Assembly: GCA_949096025.1 (NCBI GenBank)
Contig: CARXKP010000002.1
Span: forward strand, 26,190 to 61,881
Direction of reading: 5' to 3'
Source: an uncultured Eubacteriales bacterium
GTDB lineage: Bacteria; Bacillota; Clostridia; Christensenellales; UBA1242
Length of the DNA stretch: 35,692 nucleotides
Every line of letters starts with the position of its first letter. Position 1 is the first letter of the stretch. This document shows, one piece after another, positions 1 to 7,101 of this stretch. The notes beneath the pieces were generated by a model. That model worked only from the letters and a program-made list of their open reading frames with translations. It ran no database searches and was not told where the DNA came from. A program made the position numbers and the translations under genes.

Positions 1-38
1 ACTTTCAGTTTTAAAAGAATTAAGATATATCACGTACG

Positions 39-85
39 CCACAAAATGTGCTTTATAAAAACATAACGAGTACTACATATTGTGG
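39..85 (+). promoter_or_regulatory. Probable tandem NrdR boxes upstream of nrdD
   Basis: NrdR is the repressor of bacterial ribonucleotide reductase genes and binds paired 16-base boxes about three helical turns apart (consensus acaCwAtATaTwGtgt). Bases 70-85 (GTACTACATATTGTGG) match 12 of 16 positions. A weaker partner at 39-54 (CCACAAAATGTGCTTT) matches about 10 of 16. The two starts are exactly 31 bases apart, the usual spacing. The boxes end 8 bases before the nrdD ribosome binding site (AAAGGAG, 94-100). A possible -10 (TATAAA, 54-59) lies between them. Matches were scored by eye; the nrdR gene itself is not in the window. Confidence 0.55.
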
Positions 86-106
86 TTTAGATTAAAGGAG
101 TAACTA

Positions 107-2434
107 ATGGTAAAGAATATTATGAAAAGAGATGGCAGAAAAGTACAATTCGATATTTCAAAAATTGAAAACGCCATTTCAAGAGCAATGAATGCTGTAG
201 GTGACAGAGAATTTAAAATTGCTAAAAAACTTGCTCTTTGTGTTGAAGAGGAAATTGACAAAACGTTTTCTGATGGTAAAATGCCAACTGTTGAAGAAAT
301 TCAAGATATAGTAGAACGCGTGCTTATGAAAAAAGGACACGATGATGTCGCAAAAGCATATATCCTTTATCGCAACAAGCGTAACCAGGTAAGAGAACTC
401 AACACAAATCTTATGAAGACTTTTGATAAAATTAACAACTCTGATGCAAAAGATAACGATCTTAAAAGAGAAAATGCAAACATTGATGGTGACACCCCTA
501 TGGGAGTTATGCTTAAATTTGGTTCAGAATCTGCAAAAAATTATTTTACTAAAGCTATTGTTGACCCTGAACAATCTAAAGCTCATCAAGATGGTGATAT
601 TCATATCCACGACTTTGATTTTTACACCCTCACTGAAACCTGCTGTCAAATTGATGTAGAAAAACTTTTTAAAGGCGGATTTCATACTGGACACGGTTTT
701 GTAAGAGAACCTAACGATATTAGAACGTACTCTGCCTTGGTTTGTATTGCTATTCAATCAAACCAAAATGACCAGCACGGTGGACAAAGTGTACCAAACT
801 TTGACTTTGGATGTGCTCCTGGGGTTATGAAAACTTATAAGAAAATTTATAGAACAAACTTTGCCAAGGCTTATGACTTAAAAGAAGCTGGCCCTCTTAG
901 CGAAGAAGAAGTTATTCAGAAAATTAAAGATATTGAAACTGAAAAAGGAGTTTATCCTACCCTTGCTGAAAATAAAGCTTACGACAAAGCTGAAAGAGAA
1001 ACTTTTAAAGATGTTGACGAGACTTTATATAATAAGATAAAAGAGTATGCAACACAAAAGTCATACAAAGAAACAGATGAAACTACTCATCAATCTATGG
1101 AAGCACTTGTTCACAATCTCAACACTATGCACTCTCGTGCTGGTGCTCAAGTGCCTTTCTCTTCTTTGAACTTTGGTACAGACACCTCTCCTGAGGGAAG
1201 AATGGTAATGAAAAACTTCCTTAAAGCAACCGAAGAAGGTCTTGGAAATGGTGAAACCCCTATATTCCCTATTTCTATATTTAAAGTTAAAGAGGGAGTT
1301 AACTATAACCCAGGCGATCCTAACTATGATATATTCAAACTTGCTATGCAATGCTCTGCAAAGAGAATGTTCCCTAACTTTTCTTTTATTGATGCACCTT
1401 TTAACTTACAATATTACAAACCAGGTCATCCTGAAACAGAAGTTGCTTATATGGGTTGCAGAACAAGAGTTATGGCAAATGTCTATGACCCATCAAGAGA
1501 AATCACCTATGGAAGAGGGAACCTATCATTTACTTCAATCAACCTTCCTCGTATAGCAATCGAATCAAATGGCGATTTAAAGAAATTCTATGCTAGACTT
1601 GATGAACTTATGGAACTTGTTACCGAACAACTTCTAGATAGATTTAAAATTCAACAATCAAAACACGTATACAACTATCCATTCTTAATGGGACAAGGTG
1701 TTTGGATTGACTCAGACAAACTTCCAAGAAATGGAAGTGTAAGTGAAATACTAAAACACGGAACCCTCACCTATGGTTTTATAGGTCTTGCCGAAGCACT
1801 TGTTGCACTTACTGGTAAACACCACGGAGAAAGCGAAAAATCTTGGAAGATAGGTTACGACATTGTAAAACATATGAGAGAGTTTGCTGACAAGAAAGCA
1901 GAAGAATACAAACTTAACTTCTCACTTATCGCAACACCAGCTGAAGGTTTAAGCGGAAGATTTATTAGAATAGATAAAGAAAGATATGGTGAAATAGAAG
2001 GAATTACAAATAGAGATTATTATACAAATAGTTTCCATATTCCAGTATACTATAATATTACTGCTGAAAAGAAAATTGACCTTGAAGCACCTTTCCACGC
2101 ACTTTGCAATGGCGGTCATATCTCTTACATTGAACTCGATGGCGATGCAACTGCAAACCTTGACGCTTTTGAGAGAATTATTAGACATATGAAAGAGCAA
2201 GGAATAGGATATGGAGCAATCAATCACCCTATTGATAGAGATCCTGTTTGCGGATATAATGGAATCATAGGTGACCATTGCCCTAACTGTGGAAGAAATG
2301 AAGCAGACGGCAAGGGAAATTTTGAACGCATTAGAAGAATTACAGGATACCTTGTTGGAACTCTCGATAGATTTAACAATGGAAAGCGTGCAGAAGAACA
2401 CGATAGAGTTAAACACGGAATCTTCCAAAACTAA
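107..2434 (+). CDS. nrdD: Anaerobic ribonucleoside-triphosphate reductase, class III (NrdD)
   Basis: Reduces ribonucleoside triphosphates to deoxyribonucleotides using an oxygen-sensitive glycyl radical in the cytoplasm. The 775-residue length fits the family. An N-terminal ATP-cone (about residues 4-92, KRDGRKVQFD...) gives allosteric control. The core has the family signatures HIHDFDFY and SNQNDQHGGQS. C451 in MGCRTRV is the likely active-site cysteine. G747 in RRITGYLVG, 28 residues from the end, is the expected glycyl radical. A cysteine cluster VCGY...CPNCGR just before it is the C-terminal zinc site. The start is set by AAAGGAG six bases upstream. nrdG, which makes the radical, follows after 144 bases. 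Control by NrdR is suggested by boxes at 39-85. The gene implies that the cell can grow without oxygen. Confidence 0.97.
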   Translation: MVKNIMKRDGRKVQFDISKIENAISRAMNAVGDREFKIAKKLALCVEEEIDKTFSDGKMPTVEEIQDIVERVLMKKGHDDVAKAYILYRNKRNQVRELNTNLMKTFDKINNSDAKDNDLKRENANIDGDTPMGVMLKFGSESAKNYFTKAIVDPEQSKAHQDGDIHIHDFDFYTLTETCCQIDVEKLFKGGFHTGHGFVREPNDIRTYSALVCIAIQSNQNDQHGGQSVPNFDFGCAPGVMKTYKKIYRTNFAKAYDLKEAGPLSEEEVIQKIKDIETEKGVYPTLAENKAYDKAERETFKDVDETLYNKIKEYATQKSYKETDETTHQSMEALVHNLNTMHSRAGAQVPFSSLNFGTDTSPEGRMVMKNFLKATEEGLGNGETPIFPISIFKVKEGVNYNPGDPNYDIFKLAMQCSAKRMFPNFSFIDAPFNLQYYKPGHPETEVAYMGCRTRVMANVYDPSREITYGRGNLSFTSINLPRIAIESNGDLKKFYARLDELMELVTEQLLDRFKIQQSKHVYNYPFLMGQGVWIDSDKLPRNGSVSEILKHGTLTYGFIGLAEALVALTGKHHGESEKSWKIGYDIVKHMREFADKKAEEYKLNFSLIATPAEGLSGRFIRIDKERYGEIEGITNRDYYTNSFHIPVYYNITAEKKIDLEAPFHALCNGGHISYIELDGDATANLDAFERIIRHMKEQGIGYGAINHPIDRDPVCGYNGIIGDHCPNCGRNEADGKGNFERIRRITGYLVGTLDRFNNGKRAEEHDRVKHGIFQN

Positions 2435-2461
2435 TAAAATAAATTAAAAATAAAGCAAATT

Positions 2462-2495
2462 AAAACGAGTCTTAATTCTTTAGGCTCGTTTTAAA
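2462..2495 (+). terminator. Weak hairpin between nrdD and nrdG
   Basis: AAAACGAGTC (2462-2471) pairs with GGCTCGTTTT (2483-2492) with one G-U pair and an 11-base loop. The T-run is part of the stem and is short, so this is a weak terminator or an attenuator. It may lower nrdG output relative to nrdD, or protect the nrdD 3' end. No separate strong promoter for nrdG was seen, so read-through is assumed. Confidence 0.5.
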
Positions 2496-2578
2496 AATCA
2501 ATTCAAAAGAAGATAATTAATCAAAATTTAAGAAAAAATCAATAAAAAACGCAAAAAAATTAGCAAAAAGAGGAAATT

Positions 2579-3091
2579 ATGGCAAGATTAAGAATTTCAG
2601 GTATCGTACACGATAGCATAGTAGACGGTCCAGGACTTAGGTATAGCATATTCACACAAGGCTGTCCACATCATTGTGAAGGCTGTCACAATCCCCAAAC
2701 TCACCCTTACAAAGGTGGCAAAAAAATAAGTTTAAGAAAGATTAAAAAAGACATTCTTTCTAACCCACTTATTCAAGGCGTAACCTTTTCTGGGGGCGAC
2801 CCTTTTGTTCAAGCAAAGCAGTTATTGCCAATAGCACAATTTGTAAAAGAACAAGGACTTGAACTTGCCTGCTATACAGGTTATCTTTTTGAAGTATTGC
2901 GGGGTGATACAGTACCGTATGCAAAAGAACTTTTAAAATATATTGATATATTGATAGACGGAAAGTTTGTTTTAAGTCAAAAAAGTATGAATCTTAAATT
3001 TAAAGGCTCTGCAAATCAACGCACGATAGACGTACCTGCCTCACTAAAAGAAGGAAAAGTAATATTATCTACCAACCCACGTTGGAACTAA
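2579..3091 (+). CDS. nrdG: Anaerobic ribonucleotide reductase-activating protein (NrdG)
   Basis: Radical-SAM activase that puts the glycyl radical on NrdD. It has 170 residues, normal for the family. C29, C33 and C36 form the CX3CX2C motif (CPHHCEGC) that holds the [4Fe-4S] cluster. FSGGDP (70-75) is the glycine-rich S-adenosylmethionine-binding motif. The N-terminal GIVHDSIVDGPGLR is typical of NrdG. The start is supported by AAGAGGA at 2568-2574. It lies downstream of nrdD in the same direction, the standard arrangement, and is closed by a strong terminator that overlaps its stop codon. Confidence 0.96.
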   Translation: MARLRISGIVHDSIVDGPGLRYSIFTQGCPHHCEGCHNPQTHPYKGGKKISLRKIKKDILSNPLIQGVTFSGGDPFVQAKQLLPIAQFVKEQGLELACYTGYLFEVLRGDTVPYAKELLKYIDILIDGKFVLSQKSMNLKFKGSANQRTIDVPASLKEGKVILSTNPRWN

Positions 3092-3120
3092 AAAAACGAG
3101 ACAAATCGTCTCGTTTTTTT
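3091..3120. terminator. Bidirectional terminator between nrdG and the HipA-like gene
   Basis: A perfect 12-base inverted repeat, AAAAAACGAGAC (3091-3102) and GTCTCGTTTTTT (3108-3119), has a five-base loop. It carries a T-run on either strand, so it can end nrdG transcription (+) and the converging metG/HipA-like transcript (-). Confidence 0.9.
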
Positions 3121-3171
3121 ATCAAATTATTTCAAATTTAATTTGCCTAAGGATTTTTATTTAGATAAATT

Positions 3172-4146
3172 TTATATATCCCTTTCCTCATCACCTTCTA
3201 TTCCGCTATCGGCGAGTTCTATTCCTTTGCAGGCGGTTTTTAATGCTTCTTGTCCATATTCAAAACATTTTTTACAATGGGTTATATAATCTTCGTCAAT
3301 AGATATTTCACTATCTAATTCTTTAAAGAATTTCTCTACATCAAAAGATATTACCTCTTTTAAGAAATCTTTAAATCTATCATCTCTTTCAGAGATTTTA
3401 AATAAATCATATGCTTCATTTGTAACAGTTTTTTTAACTTCTGAAGGTCTTGGTCTTGTAGAACTATAGAATGCTTTTATAAGATCAAAGTTTTCTCCTG
3501 TGCCCATTCGTTCTACAATAGCAAAAGCAAATTCATTATCAAATAGTGGAGCAAGTTTTAGATTTCCATTTTTATCTTGAATAAATATTATATTTCCAAG
3601 ATGTCTATCTTCTTGAATGGTAAGAAAATCAAAAACCATCATTTTGAATAAATCAAGTTCTATTTCATCATCTAAAAGTACGCCATTTTTTGTTGCATAT
3701 TCAGGAAGAGCAATTGCAAAATTCTCAAAAGTTCCTCTAGCAATCAATAAATTGAGAACCTGCAAAATATTAGTACCGCTTATCATTTTATCGCCATCTT
3801 TTAAAAAGCTATAACTAATAAGCCCATCGTGCTCATCATATTTAGCAGGCTGACAAGGTGCTGCATTTATTCCAAGTTTAGTAGCAAGACGATAACAAAG
3901 CATTTCGTTTAAAATTCTTTCTTTTCGAACTTCAGGATAAAGTGGGTCATCATAAGTTTTGAAAATAGACTGTCTTTTTCCTATTAAAAACCATTTATTA
4001 CTAAAACTATTTGAACTTAAACCGTCAAAAGAGTAAGCAGCATCTTCCTCTTTAATTCTAGGAATAAACCTATATCTTTTAAGATTTAATGCCCTTGTAT
4101 TTTTAAGTAGATACAAATTCTGCGATAAATCATTTTGTTTAATCAT
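3172..4146 (-). CDS. Orphan HipA-like serine/threonine kinase
   Basis: The 324 residues contain the catalytic signature of the HipA/CtkA kinase fold: EDRHLGN (D180 and N185) followed by LAPLFDNEF (D203, metal-binding). K63 (SIFKTY) and E81 (ILNE) are candidates for the ATP-binding lysine-glutamate pair. The protein lacks the extra N-terminal domain of E. coli HipA. No HipB-like antitoxin gene is next to it, so it is closer in form to stand-alone CtkA-type kinases. The start has AAAGGGG eight bases upstream. It begins 32 bases after metG on the same strand with no terminator between, so it is probably cotranscribed from the metG promoter. Known HipA kinases phosphorylate aminoacyl-tRNA synthetases (GltX, TrpS), so the metG neighbour is suggestive. 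The substrate is unknown. Confidence 0.8.
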   Translation of the reverse strand: MIKQNDLSQNLYLLKNTRALNLKRYRFIPRIKEEDAAYSFDGLSSNSFSNKWFLIGKRQSIFKTYDDPLYPEVRKERILNEMLCYRLATKLGINAAPCQPAKYDEHDGLISYSFLKDGDKMISGTNILQVLNLLIARGTFENFAIALPEYATKNGVLLDDEIELDLFKMMVFDFLTIQEDRHLGNIIFIQDKNGNLKLAPLFDNEFAFAIVERMGTGENFDLIKAFYSSTRPRPSEVKKTVTNEAYDLFKISERDDRFKDFLKEVISFDVEKFFKELDSEISIDEDYITHCKKCFEYGQEALKTACKGIELADSGIEGDEERDI

Positions 4147-4178
4147 TATCTTATCCCCTTTCTCTTTTGAATAAAATT

Positions 4179-5756
4179 TTATTTTACAAAAGATTGCAAC
4201 TTTTCAATTTCTGCGTTTACATCAAGTCTTGGGAAAAGTATTCCTAGTTCCCCAAGTATAGAGGAAACTTCAAGTCCATTAAAGTTATCTAAGTTTGAAA
4301 ATTCTGCTCTTGCATCAAGTCCAAAAGCATTCAAAACTTTTGTAGATGCTTCTGGCATAAATGAATATAAAAGTTCACTTCCAATTCTTATTGCTTCAAG
4401 AAGGTATTTCATAATTGTTTTTAATCTAGCCTCGCCACCCTCTTCTTTTGCAACTACCCAAGGCTGAACCTTTTGAATATAAGTATTAGCATATGTGAAA
4501 ATGTTAAACACAGAAGTAACCGCTTTTGTAAGGTCAAGGTCATTCATATATTTTTTAACCGCTTCTACTTCGTTTAAAACATTGTTCTTAAAATCGCTGT
4601 CATCGTTTGAAACTTTATCTTCATTAGGAATGATTGAAGAGAAATATTTTTTAACCATACTAAAAGTGCGAGATACAAGATTTCCATAATTATTAGATAA
4701 ATCCGCATTAATTCTTGTTAAAAATGCCTCTGTTGTATAATTACCATCACTACCAAAAGGTATTTCTCTATAAAGCATATATCTAATGGCATCTGCACCA
4801 TAAAGTGGAACAAGCACTCTTGGGTCAACACATTCCTTTGCTCCCGCCTCTTTACTCTTTGATAGTTTATCGCCACCAAACAAAATCCAGCCGTGAGCAA
4901 AAATGCGTTTAGGAAGTGTGATATCAAGAGCCATTAAAATGGCAGGCCAAATGATTGAGTGAAATCTAACTATTTCTTTACCAATCACGTGAACATCTGC
5001 AGGCCAATACTTTTTATAAAGGCTGTCATCTTCTCCTAAAAATCCAAGTGCTGAAATATAATTTGAAAGAGCATCAATCCAAACATAAATAGTATGCTCT
5101 TTATCAAACTCTACTGGGACTCCCCACTTTACAGAAGTTCTTGAAACACATAAGTCATTAAGTCCAGGTTTTATAAAGTTGTTGACCATTTCATTGACAC
5201 GAGATGAAGGTTGTAAAAAGTTTGGGTTATTTTTATACAACTCAATAAGTTTATCTCCAAACTCTGAGAGTTTAAAGAAATATGCTTCCTCTTCTTGGAA
5301 TTTAACCTCCCTTCCACAATCTGGACATTTTCCGTCTACAAGTTGACTTTCTGTCCAAAAAGATTCACAAGGTGTGCAATACCAGCCCTTATAAGAACCT
5401 TTATAGATATATCCTCTATTATAAAGTTCTGTGAATATCTTTTGAGCAGTTTTTTCGTGATAATCATCAGTTGTTCTTATAAACTTATCATATTCAATAT
5501 CTAAAAGTTTCCAAAGATCTTTTGTATCTGCTACTATCTCATCAAGATATTCTTTTTCGCTCTTTCCTACTTTTAATGCGGATTGAGTTATTTTTTGACC
5601 GTGTTCATCAGTCCCTGTCAAATAAAATACATCTTTACCAAGTTTCTTGTTAAATCTTGCCAAAGCATCACAAACTATTGTCGTATAAGCATTTCCAAGT
5701 GTCATTTTATTACTTGGGTAATATATAGGTGTGGTAATATAAAATTTTTCTTTCAT
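4179..5756 (-). CDS. metG: Methionyl-tRNA synthetase (MetG)
   Basis: Class I synthetase that charges tRNA-Met with methionine. The N-terminus FYITTPIYYPSNK and TGTDEHGQKI are diagnostic. C127, C130, C144 and C147 form the two CXXC zinc knuckles of the connective peptide. KLSKS at 297-301 is the KMSKS loop. The HIGH motif is unusual: at the expected place (19-22) the sequence is TLGN. At 525 residues it ends after the anticodon-binding helical domain and lacks the C-terminal Trbp111-like tRNA-binding domain of longer forms such as that of B. subtilis. The start has a perfect AGGAGGA six bases upstream. A consensus promoter lies at 5793-5821; the leader is too short for a T-box. The HipA-like kinase gene follows in the same transcript. 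Confidence 0.96.
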   Translation of the reverse strand: MKEKFYITTPIYYPSNKMTLGNAYTTIVCDALARFNKKLGKDVFYLTGTDEHGQKITQSALKVGKSEKEYLDEIVADTKDLWKLLDIEYDKFIRTTDDYHEKTAQKIFTELYNRGYIYKGSYKGWYCTPCESFWTESQLVDGKCPDCGREVKFQEEEAYFFKLSEFGDKLIELYKNNPNFLQPSSRVNEMVNNFIKPGLNDLCVSRTSVKWGVPVEFDKEHTIYVWIDALSNYISALGFLGEDDSLYKKYWPADVHVIGKEIVRFHSIIWPAILMALDITLPKRIFAHGWILFGGDKLSKSKEAGAKECVDPRVLVPLYGADAIRYMLYREIPFGSDGNYTTEAFLTRINADLSNNYGNLVSRTFSMVKKYFSSIIPNEDKVSNDDSDFKNNVLNEVEAVKKYMNDLDLTKAVTSVFNIFTYANTYIQKVQPWVVAKEEGGEARLKTIMKYLLEAIRIGSELLYSFMPEASTKVLNAFGLDARAEFSNLDNFNGLEVSSILGELGILFPRLDVNAEIEKLQSFVK

Positions 5757-5792
5757 CAGATGTCCTCCTAATTAGGTAATTTTTACTATTAA

Positions 5793-5821
5793 ATTCTATC
5801 AAATTGACATATTTTTGTCAA
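5793..5821 (-). promoter_or_regulatory. metG promoter
   Basis: On the - strand, TTGACA (5816-5821) is followed by a 17-base spacer and TAGAAT (5793-5798), close to the sigma-A consensus. Transcription would begin near 5786 and give a leader of about 30 bases carrying the AGGAGGA site (5763-5769). Confidence 0.85.
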
Positions 5822-5961
5822 GTGTATATGCAACAATATAAATCAATTAATTACTGCTCACTCGCCCGAGCTCAACAATGTTTTAATGCTAAAGGTGCAA
5901 ACAGGCGTTTTCTTTCTTATTCGCTATTATCCGACCTTTTATTAAAAATTCTTTTTTGGGG
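5822..5961. other. GC-richer intergenic patch, nature unknown
   Basis: Bases 5851-5940 are about 41 percent GC, against a much more AT-rich surround. On the + strand an open frame of 45 codons runs from ATG 5828 to TAA 5963-5965, with no ribosome binding site or recognisable protein. GCTC/GAGC arms (5856-5871) suggest only weak structure. No tRNA, T-box or known riboswitch motif was found. It could be a small RNA, a decayed gene or an interspersed repeat. Confidence 0.3.
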
Positions 5962-5985
5962 TTAACAATATTAATTTGTTAAAAT
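5956..5985 (+). promoter_or_regulatory. Possible promoter with overlapping inverted repeat
   Basis: TTGGGG (5956-5961), an 18-base spacer and TAAAAT (5980-5985) make a moderate promoter for the small ORF that starts six bases later. A perfect inverted repeat, TTAACAA (5962-5968) and TTGTTAA (5976-5982), fills the spacer and touches the -10 box, where a repressor could act. Confidence 0.4.
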
Positions 5986-5991
5986 AACTTC

Positions 5992-6165
5992 GTGAAAAAT
6001 AAAATTATGTTTTTAATAGGCATTATACTTTTAGTTCTTGTCGTTTGGGCAACTACTATGATAGGCATATCAATAAATAAAAAACAACAAAATCCTCCAA
6101 GTGTTGTTATTTCTTTTTGTACTAAAAACCCTAATAATGATATTACTCTTAAATTTCAACTGTAA
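5992..6165 (+). CDS. Possible small single-pass membrane protein
   Basis: A 57-codon frame starts at GTG 5992 (or ATG 6007, giving 52 residues). Residues 6-26 are strongly hydrophobic (FLIGIILLVLVVW...) and fit one membrane helix. A short polar tail ends in ITLKFQL. No Shine-Dalgarno site is present, but the GTG sits exactly six bases after a TAAAAT box, as at the walJ and uvrA starts, so a leaderless mRNA is possible. The stop is four bases before the walJ -35 box. The coherent hydrophobic helix argues for a real gene; the lack of a known family and the short length argue for caution. Confidence 0.4.
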   Translation: MKNKIMFLIGIILLVLVVWATTMIGISINKKQQNPPSVVISFCTKNPNNDITLKFQL

Positions 6166-6168
6166 ATA

Positions 6169-6197
6169 TTGCAAATTTCACTCATTTATGATATAAT
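6169..6197 (+). promoter_or_regulatory. walJ promoter, probably leaderless
   Basis: TTGCAA (6169-6174), a 17-base spacer and a perfect TATAAT (6192-6197). The predicted +1, seven bases after the -10 box, is 6204, the A of the walJ start codon. No ribosome binding site lies between. Confidence 0.8.
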
Positions 6198-6203
6198 TAC
6201 ATT

Positions 6204-6986
6204 ATGCGAGTAATTAATTTAGCATCAGGAAGTGATGGCAATTCTACTTACTTAGAAAACGATAATGTAAAAATACTTTTAGATAATGGTCTTTCCTCTA
6301 CTGAAACAGTAAAAAGGCTTAGTCTAATCGGTATAAGCCCAGATGAAATTGATGCCATAATAATAAGTCACGAACATTCTGACCACATAAAAGGTGTGGA
6401 TGTTTTTTCTAGCAAATATAACATTCCAGTCTATGCTAATGAAGGTGTATGGCTAGGTCTTGAAAATAAACTAAAAAAAGTTTCTCTTGTAAACCGTAAA
6501 ATGTTTGACGGAAGTTTTAATTTAAAAGAACTTATAGTTGATCCTGTTGAACTGCCACACGATGTTAAATGTTTTGGCTTTTCATTTAGTCAAGAAGATA
6601 AAAAGATAAGTATACTTACAGATTTAGGACATACTAATGATAAGATCCTAAGTTCTGTAAAGGGAAGCCGAGTTGTATATCTCGAAGCCAACTATGATAA
6701 AAAACTTTTAATGAGTGGCACTAAATATCCATTGAGTTTAAAAATTCGTATTGATGGACCTAATGGACATCTTTCAAATAAAGCAAGTGGTGAAGCTGTT
6801 GAATACCTTGCTCAAACTGGAACTAGACAAATTATTCTTTCCCATTTAAGCAGAGAAAATAATGCACCAAACCTCGCCTATTCAACTATAAGTGAGGAAA
6901 TAAAAAGCGCTGGCATAATAGAGGGAAAAGACATAAAAATAGATGTAGCATCACCTTCTATTGGAGCTATGTTCCGCTTAAAATAG
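6204..6986 (+). CDS. walJ: WalJ/YycJ-like metallo-beta-lactamase-fold hydrolase
   Basis: The 260 residues resemble B. subtilis YycJ (WalJ) in length and pattern. The N-terminus INLASGSDGNSTYL and HEHSDHIKG (56-64) are characteristic. H56, H58, D60, H61, D140 (LTDLGH), H189 (NGHLSN) and H214 (LSHLS) are the likely metal ligands or active-site residues. In B. subtilis walJ belongs to the walRK cell-wall operon and has been linked to DNA replication and cell-wall coordination; its substrate is not settled. Here the walRK genes are absent from the neighbourhood and the gene has its own promoter. The family's N-terminus begins about here, so the start is secure, yet no Shine-Dalgarno site precedes it; initiation on a leaderless message is the simplest reading. 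Confidence 0.85.
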   Translation: MRVINLASGSDGNSTYLENDNVKILLDNGLSSTETVKRLSLIGISPDEIDAIIISHEHSDHIKGVDVFSSKYNIPVYANEGVWLGLENKLKKVSLVNRKMFDGSFNLKELIVDPVELPHDVKCFGFSFSQEDKKISILTDLGHTNDKILSSVKGSRVVYLEANYDKKLLMSGTKYPLSLKIRIDGPNGHLSNKASGEAVEYLAQTGTRQIILSHLSRENNAPNLAYSTISEEIKSAGIIEGKDIKIDVASPSIGAMFRLK

Positions 6987-7048
6987 TTACTAAGCCTTAA
7001 AAATACCAAAACTGTTTACAAAATTAGCAACTTTTTTTAAAATAGGTA

Positions 7049-7077
7049 TTGATATTACACAAAAAATGTGCTAAAAT
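7049..7077 (+). promoter_or_regulatory. Promoter of the 602-residue unknown gene
   Basis: TTGATA (7049-7054), 17-base spacer and TAAAAT (7072-7077). CACA (7058-7061) and TGTG (7067-7070) form a short inverted repeat in the spacer that could be an operator. A second TATAAT-like string overlaps just downstream. Confidence 0.6.
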
Positions 7078-7101
7078 ATAATCATAAATATGGAGGGAAT
7101 A

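Noticed and set aside
1949..2428. 159-codon - strand frame opposite nrdD
   Set aside because: It is the antisense of the conserved nrdD C-terminus, which accounts for this stretch; the composition is typical of a shadow frame.
5757..5821. T-box riboswitch ahead of metG
   Set aside because: The predicted leader is only about 30 bases and the T-box motif AGGGTGGNACCGCG is absent.
6987..7060. Terminator after walJ formed by AATACC and GGTATT
   Set aside because: The stem is only six pairs with a loop of nearly 40 bases; not convincing.
7090..7101. In-frame ATG at 7090 as start of the 602-residue gene
   Set aside because: GGAGGG at 7092-7097 is the ribosome binding site for ATG 7102 and would lie inside the longer frame.
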